Of a DNA stretch of 64,000 bases, positions 52,735 to 64,000 are shown in pieces. Positions within the stretch are counted from its first letter, which is position 1; each line of letters starts with the position of its first letter. Both the position numbers and the translations under genes were made by a program. Below the pieces are notes generated by a model. It searched no databases and had not been told where the DNA came from. It saw only the letters and a list, made by a program, of their open reading frames with translations. The DNA lies in the NCBI GenBank assembly GCA_029783825.1, contig JAREIK010003430.1, positions 94,610 to 158,609 on the forward strand. The letters run 5' to 3'. Source of the stretch: Sapria himalayana (taxonomy: Eukaryota; Streptophyta; Magnoliopsida; Malpighiales; Rafflesiaceae).

Positions 52735-55700
52735 TAGGGCTACTCATGGAACTCGGAGATTTCGACCCGAATGAGTCTCAGTCAGTTTTGTTGACTATTA
52801 GTTGTGGTGTTGTGGTTGGGCCGAATGAGTGGGCCGAATGTGTTACAGTTAGTTTTGTAGAGCTTGCTTGGTTGAAATATTTATATGTATTTATGCTTAA
52901 CATATCATATTAATTAATGGCAATGCAGATTGCACAATCCAGTGGTAAATGAAAAATACAATAAATTGAAGATGATCACATATCAAATGATCAAAGTACT
53001 GATAAATCCAATCATCATTTTTTCAAGAACCCTCCTATTTTTACGGCAGGTTCTTCAATTCCAATTGTAAAAGAAAGTCAAGGTACATCTGAACCTCAAG
53101 CTCATAAAAAGAATAAGTCTGCTGTTTCAGAAACTTATGAGATATTAGTTGATTCAAGGGGAAATAAAACTGGTAGGGCAGCTTGTATATGGTATAGGAA
53201 ATAATACTTGGCAAAAAGTGATCAAGGTAATTCAGGTTTATAAAAATACTTGAGAGAGACTTGTAGAAAATTTCGACAAAAAAAAAGAATTAATAAAAGC
53301 TCACAAAGGTAAAGACAAATCTCAATCTTTGTTGAGTTTCACTAAAGGAACTAGTTCAGAGGATAATAAATTAACTTGTTGGAAATTTGATCAACAACTA
53401 GTTAGGGAGGCTTTGGTGAAAATGAACATAAAAGATGAATTGCCTTTTTGTTTTGTTGATATGGATGAGTTTAAGGAGTTTTGTGGAGTTTGAGTGCCTC
53501 AATTTAAAATTCCATCTAGGCACTCTATACTGTGGGATTGTTTTTCTTTGTTTGTGAAGGAAAAGACAAAATTATTTGATAGCATATCATCTCATTGTTG
53601 TAGAGTTTCATTGACTACCGACACTTGGACTAGCATTCAAAATTTGTCTTATATATGTTTGACTGTTCATTTCATTGATTCTCATTGGAATATGCATAAA
53701 TGGCTTTTGAACTTTTGTGTAATTAAAAGTCATTCTGGAGTTATTATTAGAAATGCTATTGACTTTTGCATGAGTGAATGTGCTTTGAGAAAGTTGAATG
53801 TGCATTACTATTGACAATGCATCAAATAATGATTTTGCAGTTGAACAATTGAAAAAAAGGCTTGTGAAGAAAAGTGTTGTGCCTTTGAGAGGCAAGCATT
53901 TTCATATGAGATGTGCTCATATCCTAAACTTAATTGTCAGAGATGGCATTACAGTAGTTGAGGGTGGTATTCAAAAAATTAGAGGTGTGGTGAAATATGT
54001 GAGGAGCTGTCCTATAAGATAAGATTTGTTTAAGTTATGTGTTGAAGAATCAAACTTGACATATGGATCTTCATTGCAATTAGATTATCCTACAAAATGG
54101 AATTCAACTTATTTGATGCTACAAACTGATATAAAATATCAAAAAGAATTTTAATAAGTTGGAGGACAAAGACAAAAGGTTTTTGAAGGAGTTTGGTTCA
54201 AACATTCCAACTGAGAGAGACTGAACAAATGCCAAAATTTTGGCTCGTTTCTTGAAAACTTTTTTATGAGGTATCTTGTAAATTTTCTGGTTCATAATAT
54301 TCTACCTCTAGTGTTTATTTTCCTGAGATTATACGAATTTTTAAAAAAATTGAGCTTTGTGAAAATAGTAGAAATACAATGGTGTCTGGAATGGGTACCA
54401 AAATGAGGCATAAATTCAACAAATATTGGGGTTCTCTTCAGTCAACAAATATTATGCTTTTTGTAGCAGTAGTGTTGGATCCTAGATATAAGCTCAAATA
54501 TCTCAAGGTCAAGTAAACTTAGCATTATGGAGAGGAATTCGCTAAAAATTTGGTGAAAAAGGTTATAAATGCTTTAAATGAGATGATAGATGATTATAAA
54601 GATTTAAATGAAGATGAATTAAAAAAAGATGATTTCTCTTCTACTATGTTGAAGAAAAATGATGTTTTCTTTGATTGTAGTGATACTTATTTTGATGATT
54701 TTTTTTTGTTGAATTGGAGAAAGAACAAGAAGTTGCAGCTTTGGAAGAGTTGGATAGGTACTTGGAGGACAAACTTGAAAAAAATAGAATTTATTTTGAT
54801 CTTCTAAACAGCTGGAAGGTAATTGAGGTTAGGTATCCTTCTTTGGAAAATGTAGCAAGGGATGTATTGGCTATCCAAGCATCTACTGTGGCCTACGAAT
54901 CTACATTTAGCACTAGGGGGGAACTTTAGATAAATTTAGGAGTTTTTTAACACCTATTACAGCTGAAGTTCTCATATGTCTACAAGATTGGTTGAGAAGC
55001 TCAAACAAACCTATTGAAATTGAAGAATTTGTTCAAGACCTTGTTGATAATGAATCAGGTTAGTATACAAATATTATAAATTTAAATTTCACTTTTACTT
55101 ATTTTATTCATTCAATTTAATAAAAATATGGTTCAATTACAATTTTCAGAGGGGTCACAAGATCCAAATATTCTTCCAACTATAGTTTGCCAACTAAATT
55201 TGGAATGGGTGTATTATATTTTATAAGGTAATATTTTGTTTTTTTATTACTCTTTCATCATAGAAATTTATGTCTACATGATTAACATGTTTTCATCTAT
55301 GGTTGTCCTTCTACAGTGGAGGAAGAAAAGGGAGGAGTTGTAGAAGAGATAATTAATTGTGTTTGGATTTTCGTTGCAGTTCCGGGATGGACCTTTGAAA
55401 TGATTATTATCATGGATTTTATTAGTTGTATTTTTTTAGTTATATTAAGCTGCCTAATTTTAGCAATTACTTAAGTAGTAATTGATGCTACCAATGTTTG
55501 TGGTAAACTTTAGCTATTCCTTAATATTTTAAGTAATTGTTTAAAAAATGTAGTATTGCTATTGTGGTTAACGTTCACTAGGCTTAACAAAGCCAACTTG
55601 TGAAAAAACAAAGAACCAAATTAAGCACACAACTCGGTCCCGTTTTATTTAACATTTATATCCTTTTCTGCACATCTAAGCTTTTGACAAGGTAATGGAA

Positions 55701-56038
55701 CTCGTTTGTGGTATTCAGCCTATTTGACAAAACAAAATTGACCCAATTTGAGTTGGAAAGATACATAACTAAGGAATGATAAATGGTAAAACAAAAGGTT
55801 ACGACATGAACTAACTTGGCCGGTTTGAAGAGAATAAATTGAAAAAAATGTCCTAACTTCGTTCCGTCCCGGATCCGTTTTCTCCTACCCAAAATCCCTG
55901 ATCTCCATCCCAACCCATCCCATCCCGATATTTTCAACCTATGAAATGGGTCTGGATCTTCAAAAAAAAATCTACGAACTATGGAAAGGAACTGGAGATT
56001 TGTAATCCCCATCCCGTCCCATCCCATGAGCACCCCTA
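52735..56038 (+). mobile_element. hAT (Ac-like) DNA transposon, copy 2, dead
   Basis: A 3,304-bp partner of the element at 27856-31469, in opposite orientation. The left end TAGGGCTACTCATGG and the inward-read right end TAGGGGTGCTCATGG match at 13 of 15 positions, and the 8-bp target duplication is exact. Compared with copy 1, roughly 0.3-0.4 kb is missing just inside the 5' end: the text goes from GATTTCGACCCGAATGAG to GTCAGTTTTGTTGA, losing the GC-rich subterminal motifs on that side. The other end keeps them (55860-56035). The 3' non-coding part is 55064-56038. Relative to the satellite unit, both copies have the same orientation and position. Confidence 0.93.
52917..55063 (+). pseudogene. 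hAT transposase pseudogene, copy 2
   Basis: Second remnant of the same BED-finger hAT transposase, running from ATG at 52917 to TAG at 55061-55063. In-frame stops are at 52950-52952 and 52962-52964. The BED finger is destroyed: the second Cys reads Tyr, there are two stops, and the zinc His also reads Tyr as in copy 1. A TGA precedes the 53494-53814 frame. TTDTW is at 53614-53628 and DNASNND at 53813-53833, in another frame. PTKWNSTYLM near 54090-54120 is better kept than in copy 1. Stops at 54222-54224, 54295-54297 and 54520-54522 correspond to those of copy 1. DPRYKLKY spans about 54478-54501. The dimerisation domain starts near 54714 and is broken by an extra G in the G-run near 54914-54920, continuing in another frame to 55063. 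It is certainly inactive. Confidence 0.93.
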
Positions 56039-56046
56039 GCATTTAG
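56039..56046. repeat. hAT copy 2, right target duplication
   Basis: GCATTTAG, matching 52727-52734; the satellite continues as TAGTTTATAGGTTTTATT. Confidence 0.92.
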
Positions 56047-58404
56047 TAGTTTATAGGTTTTATTTAAAAAATAAAATAAATAAAAAATTAATTTTTATTA
56101 TTTTTTGATATTTTCAAAGGTTTTAACCATTGAAAATATAATAATTTTTAAATTTTTTTTAAATGTGAATACAATATTTAGTTATACTAATCATTATATT
56201 TATATATTAGATAAATTCAATATAAACAATTTTATTGATAAATATTCTAATAATAATCAAAAAATAATTTAAACATCCATTAATAATAAGATAGATATTA
56301 ATTAAAATATAATTACAAAACTTAAAATGATTCCGAAGCAAAGAAAAATATATTACTATATAATAATTTTTTGTTTTTGAATTTTTTTTTCTTTTAATAA
56401 GTTTATCTATATTTTTTTGATGAAAAATAATTTATATAAATTATATTTTTCTAACTCATAATTTATTTTGTAATTAATATTTATATATAAATAAATAAAT
56501 AAATAAATAATAAAAATAAATATTTAAAATTATAATGAAAAAAATTAAAATTGATTTATTGTTTATTATTTAGGATATATCGGATTAAAAATTATATATT
56601 TAGGGTTTTCGAGATTTAGAAGTTATTCATTTAAGTATTTAGGCATTTGATTGTTTATAGGTTTTATTCAAACAATGAAATAACATAAAATTTATTTTTG
56701 ATATTTTTTCAAATTTTCAAAGGTTTTGCAAATATAATAATTTTAAAATTTTTTAAAAATGTGAATACAATATTTAGTAATAATAATTATTATAACTATA
56801 TATAATTTAAAATAAATATAAATAATTTTATTGATAAAAATGTGAATACAATATTTAGTATTAATAAAGTTTTATTAATATGATAGATATAAATTAAAAT
56901 ATAATTAAAAACCTAAAATGATTCAAAATCAAAGTAAAATTTATTACTAAATAATACTTCTTTTTAGTTTTTTGCATCATTTTATAAGCTTATATTTTTT
57001 TTATTAAAAATATATTATTTAAATTATAGTTATCACTCATAATTTATTTTGTAATTAATATTTCTATAAATTAGTTAAATTATATTTAAGGTTTACGAGT
57101 TTAAAGGTTTACGTATTTAAGGGCTTCGGGGTTTAGGAGTTTAGAGATTTATGTATTTAGGCATTTAATGGTTTATAAGTTTTATTTAAACAATGATATA
57201 ACAAAAGATTTATTTTTGTTATTTTTTCTCATTTTTGAAGATTATAACCTTTGAAAGTATAACAATTTTTAAATTTTTTTTATATGTGAATACTATATTT
57301 AGGTATGATAATCTTAATAATTATATTTCATGTTAATTCAATATAAAAAATTATATTGATAGATTTTTATATTAATGATCAAAAAATAAATTAATAAACT
57401 ATTATTAATAAGATAGATATTATTTAAAAAATATTTGCAAAACGTAAATTTATTCAAATTCAAAGTAAAATATAATACTAAATAATAATTTTTTTGATGT
57501 TTTGCTTATTTTTATAAGTTTATATTTTTTGTTTTTAAAAGTAAATTATTTAAATAATATTTGTCTTCCACTTAATTTATTTTTAATTTATAATTCATTA
57601 AAAATAAACTAATAAATAATTAAAATGAATATTTAAAATTATTATGAATACAAATAAAATTGAGATTTATTATTTATTAATTAGGATATACAAGTTTAAT
57701 GGCTTAAGTATTAAGGTGTTTTGTGGTTTTGTGATTTAAGTGTTCAGGACTTTAGTGATTAATAGTATTTATTTAAAGAATGAAAAAATAAAAAATTAAA
57801 TTTTTTTATTTTTTAATTTTTGAAGTTTATAACCTTTGAAAATATAATAATTTTTAATTTTTTTTAAATGATAATATAATATTTAGTTATAATATTCTTA
57901 ATAATAATATATAATGTAAACTCAATATAAATAATTTTTTCAATAGATATTATAATAATGATCAATAAAAAATTAATAATCTATTATTAATAAGAATGAT
58001 ATAAATTAAATTATAATTGCAAAATCTAAAATGATTCAAAATCAAAATAATATATATTACAAAATAATAAATTTTTGTTTTTAAAATTTTGATTCTTTTT
58101 ATGAGCATACATATTTTTTTTGATGAAAAATAAATTATTTAAAATAGATATGTCTCACTAATAATTTATTTTGTAATTAATATTTCTATAAAAATAAACT
58201 GATAAATAATTAAAAAAAATTAAAATTATACTTAATAAAATTTAAAATGAGATTTATAATTTATTATTATTGTATACCAATTTAATAGTTTAAGTATTTA
58301 AAAGTTTTGTCATTTAGGAGTTTAGCGATTTATGTTTTTAGGCATTTAGTGGTTTATAGGTTTTATTTAAACAATAAAATAACTAAAAATAATTTTGTAA
58401 TTTT

Positions 58405-58570
58405 TTGTAATTTTCATAGGTTATAATAATATAATAATATTTAGTTATAATAATATTTAAAATATAATAATATTTTAAATATTTATAATATTTATAATAT
58501 CATATAATAAAAAATGATATAAAATTATATTTATTAATTTTCATAGGTTATAACCATTGAAAATATAATA
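58405..58570 (-). repeat. Local duplication of the palindromic-core region
   Basis: The phrase TTTTCATAGGTTATAA occurs twice, near 58411 and 58539. Between them is a scrambled run of ATAATATTTA-type words not found in other units. It looks like a local copy-and-scramble event centred on the core. Confidence 0.6.
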
Positions 58571-59870
58571 ATATTAAAAAGTTTTTTGTAATGTGAATAC
58601 AATATTTAGTTATAATAATTTTAATAATTATATATCATATAAATTCAATATAAACAATTTTATTGATAGATATTTTAATAATGATCAAAAATTAAATTAA
58701 TAAACTATTAATAATAAGATTAATATTAATTAAAAAATATTTACAAAATCCAAATTGATTCAAAATTAATGTAAAAAATATTACAGGATAATAATTATTA
58801 ATTTTTAAATTTTTACTTCTTTTATAAGCGTATATTTTTTTTTGATTAAAAATAAATTATTTAAATTATAATTGTCACACTCATAATTTATTTTGTAATA
58901 AATATTTATATAAAAATAAACTTATAAATAATTAAAATGAATATTTAATAAATTGAAATATAAATTAGATTTCTTAATTATTAAGTAGCATATAGCGGTT
59001 TAGTGGTTTATGTATTTAGGCATTACAGGCCTTAAGAGTTTAATGATTTAACTGTCTATGCATTTAGTGGTTTATAAATATTATTTAAAAATTATAATAA
59101 CAAAATATTTATTTTTATTATTTTTTGATATTTTCAAATGTTATAACCTTTGAAAATATAATAATTTTAAATTTTTTTCAAAAGTGAATTCAATATTTAG
59201 TTATAATAATCATTATATTTATATATCATATAAATTCAATATAAAAAATTTTATTGATAAATATTATAATAATGATCAAAAAATAAATTAATAATATATT
59301 ATTAATAAGATAGATATCAATTAAAATATAATAAAAAATCCTAAAATGATTCAGAAGGAATCAAAATATATCTATATAATAATTTGTTGTTTTGAAATAT
59401 TTTTTTCTTTTAAAAAATTTATTAATATTTTTTTCATGAAAATTAATTAATATAAATTATATTTGTCTAACTCATAATTTATTTTTTTAATTAATATTTA
59501 TATAAAAATAAACAAATAAATAAGAAAAATGATTATTTAAAATTATAAAAAAAATATTGAGATTTATTCATTATTATTTTGGGTATACCAGTCTAATTTA
59601 AATTAGATCCGTCTCACTAATAATTTATTTTGTAATTAATATTTCTATAAAAATAAACTGATAAATAATTAAAATTAAAAATTTAAAATTATATTGAATA
59701 CAAATTAAAATGAGATTTAAGAATTATTATTAATGTATACCAGTTTAATATTTTAAGTAATTAGAGGTTTTTTCGTTTATAACTTTAGCGATTTATATTT
59801 TTAGTCATTTAGTAGTTTATAGGTTTTATTTAAACAATGAAATAACAAAAAAATTATTTTTGATATTTTT

Positions 59871-59903
59871 TCACATCTTCAAAGGTTACCTTTGAAGATG
59901 TGA
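59871..59903. repeat. Perfect hairpin, 16-bp arms and 1-nt loop
   Basis: The arm TCACATCTTCAAAGGT, one T, then the exact reverse complement. The core has lost TATAA-type bases to become GGTTACC. The right arm reads GAAGATGTGA where other units read GAAAATATAA, so it mirrors the left arm including its odd C. Confidence 0.8.
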
Positions 59904-62900
59904 TAATTTTAAATTTTTTTTTAAAATGTGAATACGATATTTAGTAATAAGCATCATTATAATTATATATAATATAAACTAAATATAAACAATTTTATTG
60001 ATAGATATGATATCAATTATCAAAAAATAAATTAATATTTTATTATTAATATGATAGATTTAAATTAAAATATAATTGCAAAACCTAAAATTATTCAAAA
60101 TCAAAGTATAATTTATTACCAAGTAATAATTTTTGTTTTTTTGTTTTTGCTTTTTTTATAAGCTTATATTTTTTTTATGAAAAATAAATTATTTAAATTA
60201 TATTTAAGGTTTACGAGTTTAAAGTTTTAAGTATTTTGGGGCTTTTTGTTTACTAGTTTATAGAATTAAGTTCTTAGGCATTTAGTGGTCTATAAGTTTT
60301 ATTTAAACAATGATATAACAAAAAATTTATTTTTATATTTTTTCTAATTTTTGAATCTTATAACCTTTGAAAATATAAAAATTTTTAAATTTTATTAAAT
60401 GTAATTATAATATTTAGTTATAATAATCTTAATAAATATAAGTCATTTAAATTCAATATAAATAATCACATTGCTAGATATTATAATAATGATCAATAAA
60501 TAAATTAATAAACTATTATTAATAAGATAGATATTATTTAAAATATATTTTCAAAATCGAAATTTATTTTAAATCAAAGTATATATTACTAAATAATAAT
60601 TATTTTAACATTTTGCTTTTTATAAGTTTATATTTTTTTTATTGAAAATAAATTATTTAAATTATATTTGTCCACTTCATAAATTATGTTGTAATTTATT
60701 TTCTAGAAAAATAAACTAATAAATAATTAAAATAAATATTTAAAATTATAATGAATTCAAATAAAATTGAGATTTATTATTTATTATTCAGGATATACAG
60801 GTTTAATGGTTTAAGTATTTAGGTGTTTTGGGGTTTAGTCATTTAAGTGTTTATGCCCTAAGTGATTTTATCTAATTTTTGAAGGTTATAACCATTGAAA
60901 ATATTATAATTTTTACTTTTTTTAAAATGTGAATATAATATTTAGTTATGATAATCTTGATAATTATATATAATGTAAACTCAATATAAATAATTTTATT
61001 GATAGATATTATAATAATGATCAATAAATGAATTAATAAACTACTATTTATAAGAATGATATAAATTAAAATATAATTGCAAAATTTAAAATGATTCAAA
61101 ATCAAAATAAAATATATTACTAAATAATAATTATTTATTTTTAAAGATTTGCCTTTTTATAAGCATTTTTTAATGAAAATAAATTATTTAAACTATATAT
61201 GTCGCACTAATAATCAATTCTTAATAAGATAAATATTGTTTAAAATTTATTTTCAAAACATAAAATGATTTAAAATCAAAGTGAAATATTTTACGAAATA
61301 TTAATTTAAGATTTTTAAAATTTATGTATCCATTTATAAGCCGATATATTTTTTGATGAAAAATAAATTATTTAAATTATATTTGTCTCACTATTAATTT
61401 ATTTTTTAATTTATATTTCTAGAAAAATAAACTAATAAATAATTAAAATGTATATATAAAATTATAATGAATACTAATAAAAATGAGATTTATGAGTAAT
61501 TATTTAGGGTATACCTATTTAATGGTTTAAGTTTATTGTGGTTTTGGGGTTAATGAGTTTATTGATTTATATGTTTACACATTTTCGTGTTTATAGGTTT
61601 TATTTAATCTATGAAATAACAAAAAATTTATTTTTATGAATTTTCGTGCTTTTCAAAGGTTATAACCTTTGAAAATATAATAATTTTTTAATAGTTCTAA
61701 AATATGAATACAATACTTAGTTATAATAATCATAATAATTATATTTGAGGTAAATTCAATATAAAAAATTTTATTAATATATATTATTTTGATGATCAAA
61801 AAATAAATTAATAAACTATTATTAATAAGATAGATATTAATTAAAATATATTTGCAGAACCCAATATAATTCAAAATCAAAGTAAATTATATTACTAAAT
61901 AAAATATTAAATTTTTGAAATTTTGTTTATTTTTATAAACTTTTTTTTTCATAAAAAATAATTTATTTAAATTATATCTATATCACTCATTATTTATTTT
62001 GAAATTAATATTTCTATAAAAATAAACTAAAAAATAATTAAAATGAATATCTAAACTTATAATGAATACAAATAAAAATGAGATTTATTATTTATTATTT
62101 AGTTTTTATAGGTTTAATTGTTTAATTATTTAGGGGGTTTTGGGGTTTAGGAGCCTAGAGATTTAATTGTTTAGTCATTTATTGGTTTATAAGTTTTATT
62201 TAAAAGATAAAATAATAATAAAAAACTTTTGTGATTTTTTATCATTTTTGATGTTTATAACCTTTGAAAATATAATAATTTTTAAATTTTTTTCAAATGT
62301 AAATATACTATTTAGTTATAATAATCTTAATGATTATAAGACATTTAAATTCAATATAAGTAATTTTATTGTTAGATATTATAAAATTTATCAAATAATA
62401 AATTAATAAACTTTTCTTAATAAGATTGATAACATTTAAAATATAATTGCAAAACCTAAATATAATTATTCAAAATCAAAGTAAAATATATTACTAAATA
62501 ATAATTTTTTGTTTTTAAATTTTTACTTCTTTTTATAAGCTTATATTTTTTTTTTCATTAAAAATAAATTATTAGAATTATATTTATCACTCTTTATTTA
62601 TTTTGTGATTGATATTTCTATAAAAAATAAACTAATAAATATTTAAAATGAATATTTAAAATTATAATGAATACAAATTAAAATGAGATTTATGATTTAT
62701 TATATATTGTATACCGGTTTAATGGTTTGATTATTTAGTGGTTTATAGGTTTTATTTATATAATAAAAATTTAAAATTCGATTTTTGATATTTTCTTATT
62801 TTCAAAGGTTATAACCTTTGAACATAAAATAATTTTTAAAATATTTTAAAATGTGAATACCATGTATAATTATATTAATCTTACTAATTATATATCATAT

Positions 62901-63956
62901 AAATTCAATATAAATAATTTTAATGATAGATATTATAATAAAGATCAAAAATTAAATTAATAAACTATTATTAATAATATAAATATTAATAAAAATATAT
63001 TTACATAACATAAAATGATTCAAAATCAAATCAAAATATATTACTAAATAATAATATTTTATTTTTAAAATTTGCCTTCTTTTTATAAGCTTATTTTTTT
63101 TATTAAAAAAAATTATTTAAATAATATTTGTTCACTCGAAATTTATCTTGTAATTAATTTTTCTAAAAAATTAAATTATAAATAATTATAATGAATATGT
63201 AAAATTATAAGAAATAGAAATAAAAATGAGATTTATTATTTATTAAGTAGTATATAGCTATTAAAATGTTTACGTATTTAGGGGTTTCGGGATTTATGAG
63301 CTTACTGATTTAAGTAAGTAAGCATTTAATGAGCTATAGGTTTTATTTAAAAAATGAAATAAAAAAAAATATATTTTTATTATTTTTTTATCATTTTTTA
63401 AGGTTATAACCTTTAAAATTTAATAATTTTTAAATTTGTTTCAAAAGTGAATTAAATTTTTAGTTATAATAATCATTATATTTATATATCATATAAATTC
63501 AATATAAACTATTTTATTCAAGAATATTCTAATAATGATCAAAAAAATAAATTAATAATCTATTATTAATAAGATAGATATCAAATATAAAATAATTACA
63601 AAACCTAAAAGGATACAGAAGCAAAGCAAAATATACTACTATATAATAATTTTTTGTTTTGAAATTTGTTTTTCTTTTAAAAAGTTTATCTAATTATTTT
63701 GACGAAAAATAATTTATATAAATTATTTTTGTGTAACTCTAATTTATTTTGTAATTAATATTTATATAAAAATAAAAAAATAACTAATTAAATTTGAATA
63801 TTTAAAATTAAAATAAAAAAAAATGAGATTTATTATTTATTATTTAGGATATACCGGTTTAATTTAAATTAGATATGTCTCACTAATAATTTATTTTGTA
63901 ATTAATATTTCTATAAAAATAAACTGATAAATAATTAAAATAAAAATTAAAATTAT

Positions 63957-64000
63957 ACTGAATAATTAAAATAATTTATTTTGTTCTTCTCTCAACTCTA
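63957..64000 (-). other. Edge of a third non-satellite block copy, cut by window end
   Basis: The final bases, ACTGAATAATTAAAATAA followed by TTTATTTTG and CTCTCAACTCTA, are the reverse complement of 15787-15830 with about two mismatches. That is the right border of block copy 1. Only about 18-20 bp of block sequence is inside the window, so this is inferred from the border. Confidence 0.75.

Larger units (their letters stand above)
56047..63960 (-). repeat. AT-rich satellite array 9 (minus orientation)
   Basis: Minus-strand units with anchors near 56.65, 57.17 (e'), 57.76 (d'), 58.35 (a'), 59.06 (g), 59.81 (a'), 60.28 (e), 60.86 (d, damaged), 61.59 (c), 62.19 (b), 62.74 (a) and 63.33 kb (i). 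Read backward from the window end this follows array 3 from 15.8 to about 22 kb, with two extra units (58.35 and 59.06 kb). The f unit near 61.2 kb is reduced. Open frames 60872-61105, 61653-61880 and 62167-62406 are satellite shadows. Confidence 0.9.

Noticed and set aside
1..64000. An AT-rich protist or organelle genome
   Set aside because: The AT richness belongs to one repeat family; inserted elements have ordinary composition and plant hAT features. No organelle genes, rRNA or tRNA were recognised.
1..64000. CRISPR-like array or bacterial operon
   Set aside because: The repeats are long (0.4-0.8 kb) without short unique spacers, and there are no bacterial genes.

Overview
This window looks like plant nuclear heterochromatin, probably from a flowering plant. 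It holds no intact protein gene. Most of it is one extremely AT-rich satellite family whose units lie roughly 0.4-0.8 kb apart, mostly about 0.6 kb, with about 90 units counted by eye. Three things point to a plant: Ac-like hAT transposons with 8-bp target duplications, a degenerate heptamer array of the plant telomere type (CCCTAAA), and inserted DNA of ordinary base composition. I cannot name the species or the satellite.

Layout. I call '+' the strand that reads CTATAAACCACTAAATGCC. The satellite runs - from 1 to about 6320, + to 13355, then comes a non-satellite block (13356-15786). It is + again to about 25045, - to about 26785, and + to 27855, where a 3.6-kb dead hAT element sits (27856-31469). 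It is + to about 38790 and - to 46400, where a truncated inverted copy of the block lies (46401-47380). It is - to 52734, then a second hAT copy in the opposite orientation (52735-56038), and - to the window end. The last ~40 bases re-enter the block's far edge, inverted.

Each satellite unit has three recognisable parts. The first is an AT-rich body. The second is a palindromic core of up to 28 bp centred on GGTTATAACC. The third is a run of up to about 13 octamers of the form AAACNCCT, held in strict 8-bp register, which resembles a degenerate telomere repeat with an 8-bp period. Units fall into subfamilies (here a, b, c, d, e, f, g and others) that recur in the same order, so there is higher-order structure.

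The arrays are joined by large old inverted duplications. Region 9.6-14.3 kb matches 46.4-52.1 kb, and region 15.8-22 kb matches 56.6-64.0 kb, unit for unit, with shared odd-length units and shared insertion borders. The two hAT copies share the same 8-bp target, the same place in the unit, the same flank on one side, and at least four in-frame stops plus a frameshift. They therefore look like one dead insertion copied with the array, not two transpositions. Several units also carry near-perfect hairpins whose second arm appears to have been rewritten from the first, which suggests fold-back template switching as one local mutation process.

All unit positions and similarities were read by eye; no alignment was run.
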